Part shown: positions 63,503-64,000 of the stretch, piece after piece | How positions within the stretch are numbered: the first letter of the stretch is position 1 | Layout of the letters: each line of letters begins with the position of its first letter | From: Anaerolineae bacterium | Lineage (GTDB): Bacteria; Chloroflexota; Anaerolineae; Aggregatilineales; UBA2796 | Direction of reading: 5' to 3' | DNA: 64,000 nt | Assembly: GCA_019637615.1 (NCBI GenBank) | Contig: JAHBVJ010000013.1 | Span: forward strand, 1 to 64,000 | Notes under the pieces: generated by a model | Databases searched by the model: none | The model's input: only the letters and a program-made list of their open reading frames with translations | What the model was told of the DNA's origin: nothing | Made by a program: the position numbers and the translations under genes

Positions 63503-64000
63503 CTACTGTGCTGGTGCGCAGAAGGTCGTATTGACGCCGATATTCTCCAGCACCCAGTCACATCCGACGGGCTGCACCGTATACAGCAAGAAATCGCGCG
63601 ATTCGTTATACGAGCTGATGCGCGTCACGACACCGTTCGGGAACATCTCTTGCAGCACCGTCAGAGAATTTGGTGTAGTTAGCGTCACGTCTTTGTTCAA
63701 GAAGAACAACATCTGACGGTCAGGGCGCATCTCGTATGGCGTGCCAACGTTCGAGGTCATCATCCCGATCAAGCGCACCTTGAGGTTATCGTCTAGCACA
63801 CCATTGTTCCAACGGATGTCGCCCGCTTCAATCGCCAGCGCGCGGTGATCCCACCAGTACGGGTAGGCGATCATGAAGGCATTGCCCGACGATCCGACGC
63901 TCTCACTGAACCCGCGCAAAATCTCGCCCGCCTGATGATAGGGCAGTGTCGAATCGCGGTATGCCTTCATCGCGATGTCAAAATAAGTATCCCAGTTTGC
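63503..64000 (-). CDS. C-terminal part of a probable GT39-like membrane glycosyltransferase
   Basis: The minus-strand frame is open through the window edge (ANWDTYFDIAMKAYRDS... reads across 64000) and ends at 63503, giving 165 visible residues. YHQAGEILRGFSESVGSSGNAFMIAYPYWWDHRALAIEAGDIRWNN resembles the soluble C-terminal domain found after the membrane part of Anaerolineae GT39/ArnT-like proteins, and MLFFLNKDVTLTTPNSLTVLQEMFPNG follows. The assignment rests on this domain only. Apparent internal starts are not the true start. Confidence 0.55.
   Translation of the reverse strand, partial: ANWDTYFDIAMKAYRDSTLPYHQAGEILRGFSESVGSSGNAFMIAYPYWWDHRALAIEAGDIRWNNGVLDDNLKVRLIGMMTSNVGTPYEMRPDRQMLFFLNKDVTLTTPNSLTVLQEMFPNGVVTRISSYNESRDFLLYTVQPVGCDWVLENIGVNTTFCAPAQ

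Overview
The window looks like chromosome from a Chloroflexota bacterium, most likely of the Anaerolineae type. This is inferred from the gene set: a histidine phosphatase/DUF3090/SCO1664-type cassette otherwise typical of Actinobacteria, an F420-type luciferase-like oxidoreductase, an RhaD-like aldolase/SDR fusion, large STAND/LuxR regulators, GT39- and GH38-like proteins and a bacterial Pnkp/Hen1 RNA-repair operon. No rRNA, CRISPR array or replication origin was seen. Most genes are GC-rich with good Shine-Dalgarno sites. Two patches are visibly AT-richer and look acquired: an ATPase pair at 33.5-35.4 kb and a TIR-NACHT protein plus IS element at 49-52.8 kb.

Layout, 1-15 kb: a beta-CASP metallo-hydrolase cut by the left edge, an acyltransferase-3 membrane protein and CDP-glucose 4,6-dehydratase (all minus strand). 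Next comes a four-gene plus-strand operon (histidine phosphatase-DUF3090 fusion, a second DUF3090-like protein, a kinase-fold SCO1664-like protein, YciI). A repeat-rich region follows with three TACANNTGTA operator-like boxes. It leads to a BBE-type FAD oxidoreductase that converges on a bifunctional rhamnulose-phosphate aldolase/dehydrogenase.

13-29 kb: an oligopeptide ABC transporter (binding protein plus two permeases, no ATPase nearby) interrupted by a frameshifted methyltransferase. Then the Hen1-Pnkp RNA-repair operon, whose start codon and ribosome site lie in a perfect inverted repeat. After it come a STAND-LuxR regulator, a J-domain protein, an alkaline-phosphatase-superfamily enzyme and an ArsR-like regulator/SRPBCC pair driven by a perfect consensus promoter.

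29-48.6 kb: the transcription-repair coupling factor Mfd, a translationally coupled OLD-like ATPase plus small partner (defence candidate), a DinB/ClbS-like protein, secreted proteins, methyltransferases, an F420-type oxidoreductase, a two-component system, a PIG-L deacetylase with a family 2 glycosyltransferase, a SWIM zinc-finger gene preceded by a leader peptide and terminator, and a GH38-like protein that has lost its metal-binding motif.

48.9-53 kb is a small genomic island. It carries a TIR-NACHT-HEAT immune-type protein and an IS701-like element. On one side lies an intact tRNA-Ala(CGC), and on the other a 16-bp copy of that tRNA's 3' end. From 53 to 58.4 kb there is a compact operon (zinc-ribbon protein, glyoxalase-II-like hydrolase, methyltransferase-like protein, AroK, AroB), tRNA-Leu(CAG) with its own promoter and terminator, and a DAK2/YloV-type kinase. 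The right end holds a TetR regulator with an MBL-fold hydrolase, a small membrane protein split at a U_UUU_UUG slippery heptamer, an epimerase-like protein lacking the catalytic tyrosine, and the 3' end of a probable GT39-like membrane protein.

The best candidates for unusual biology are the tRNA-bounded TIR-NACHT island, the hairpin over the hen1 start, the ATPase pair, the tandem operator boxes at 8.0 kb, and the leader/terminator before the SWIM gene. Family assignments rest on reading motifs by eye; no database search was run.
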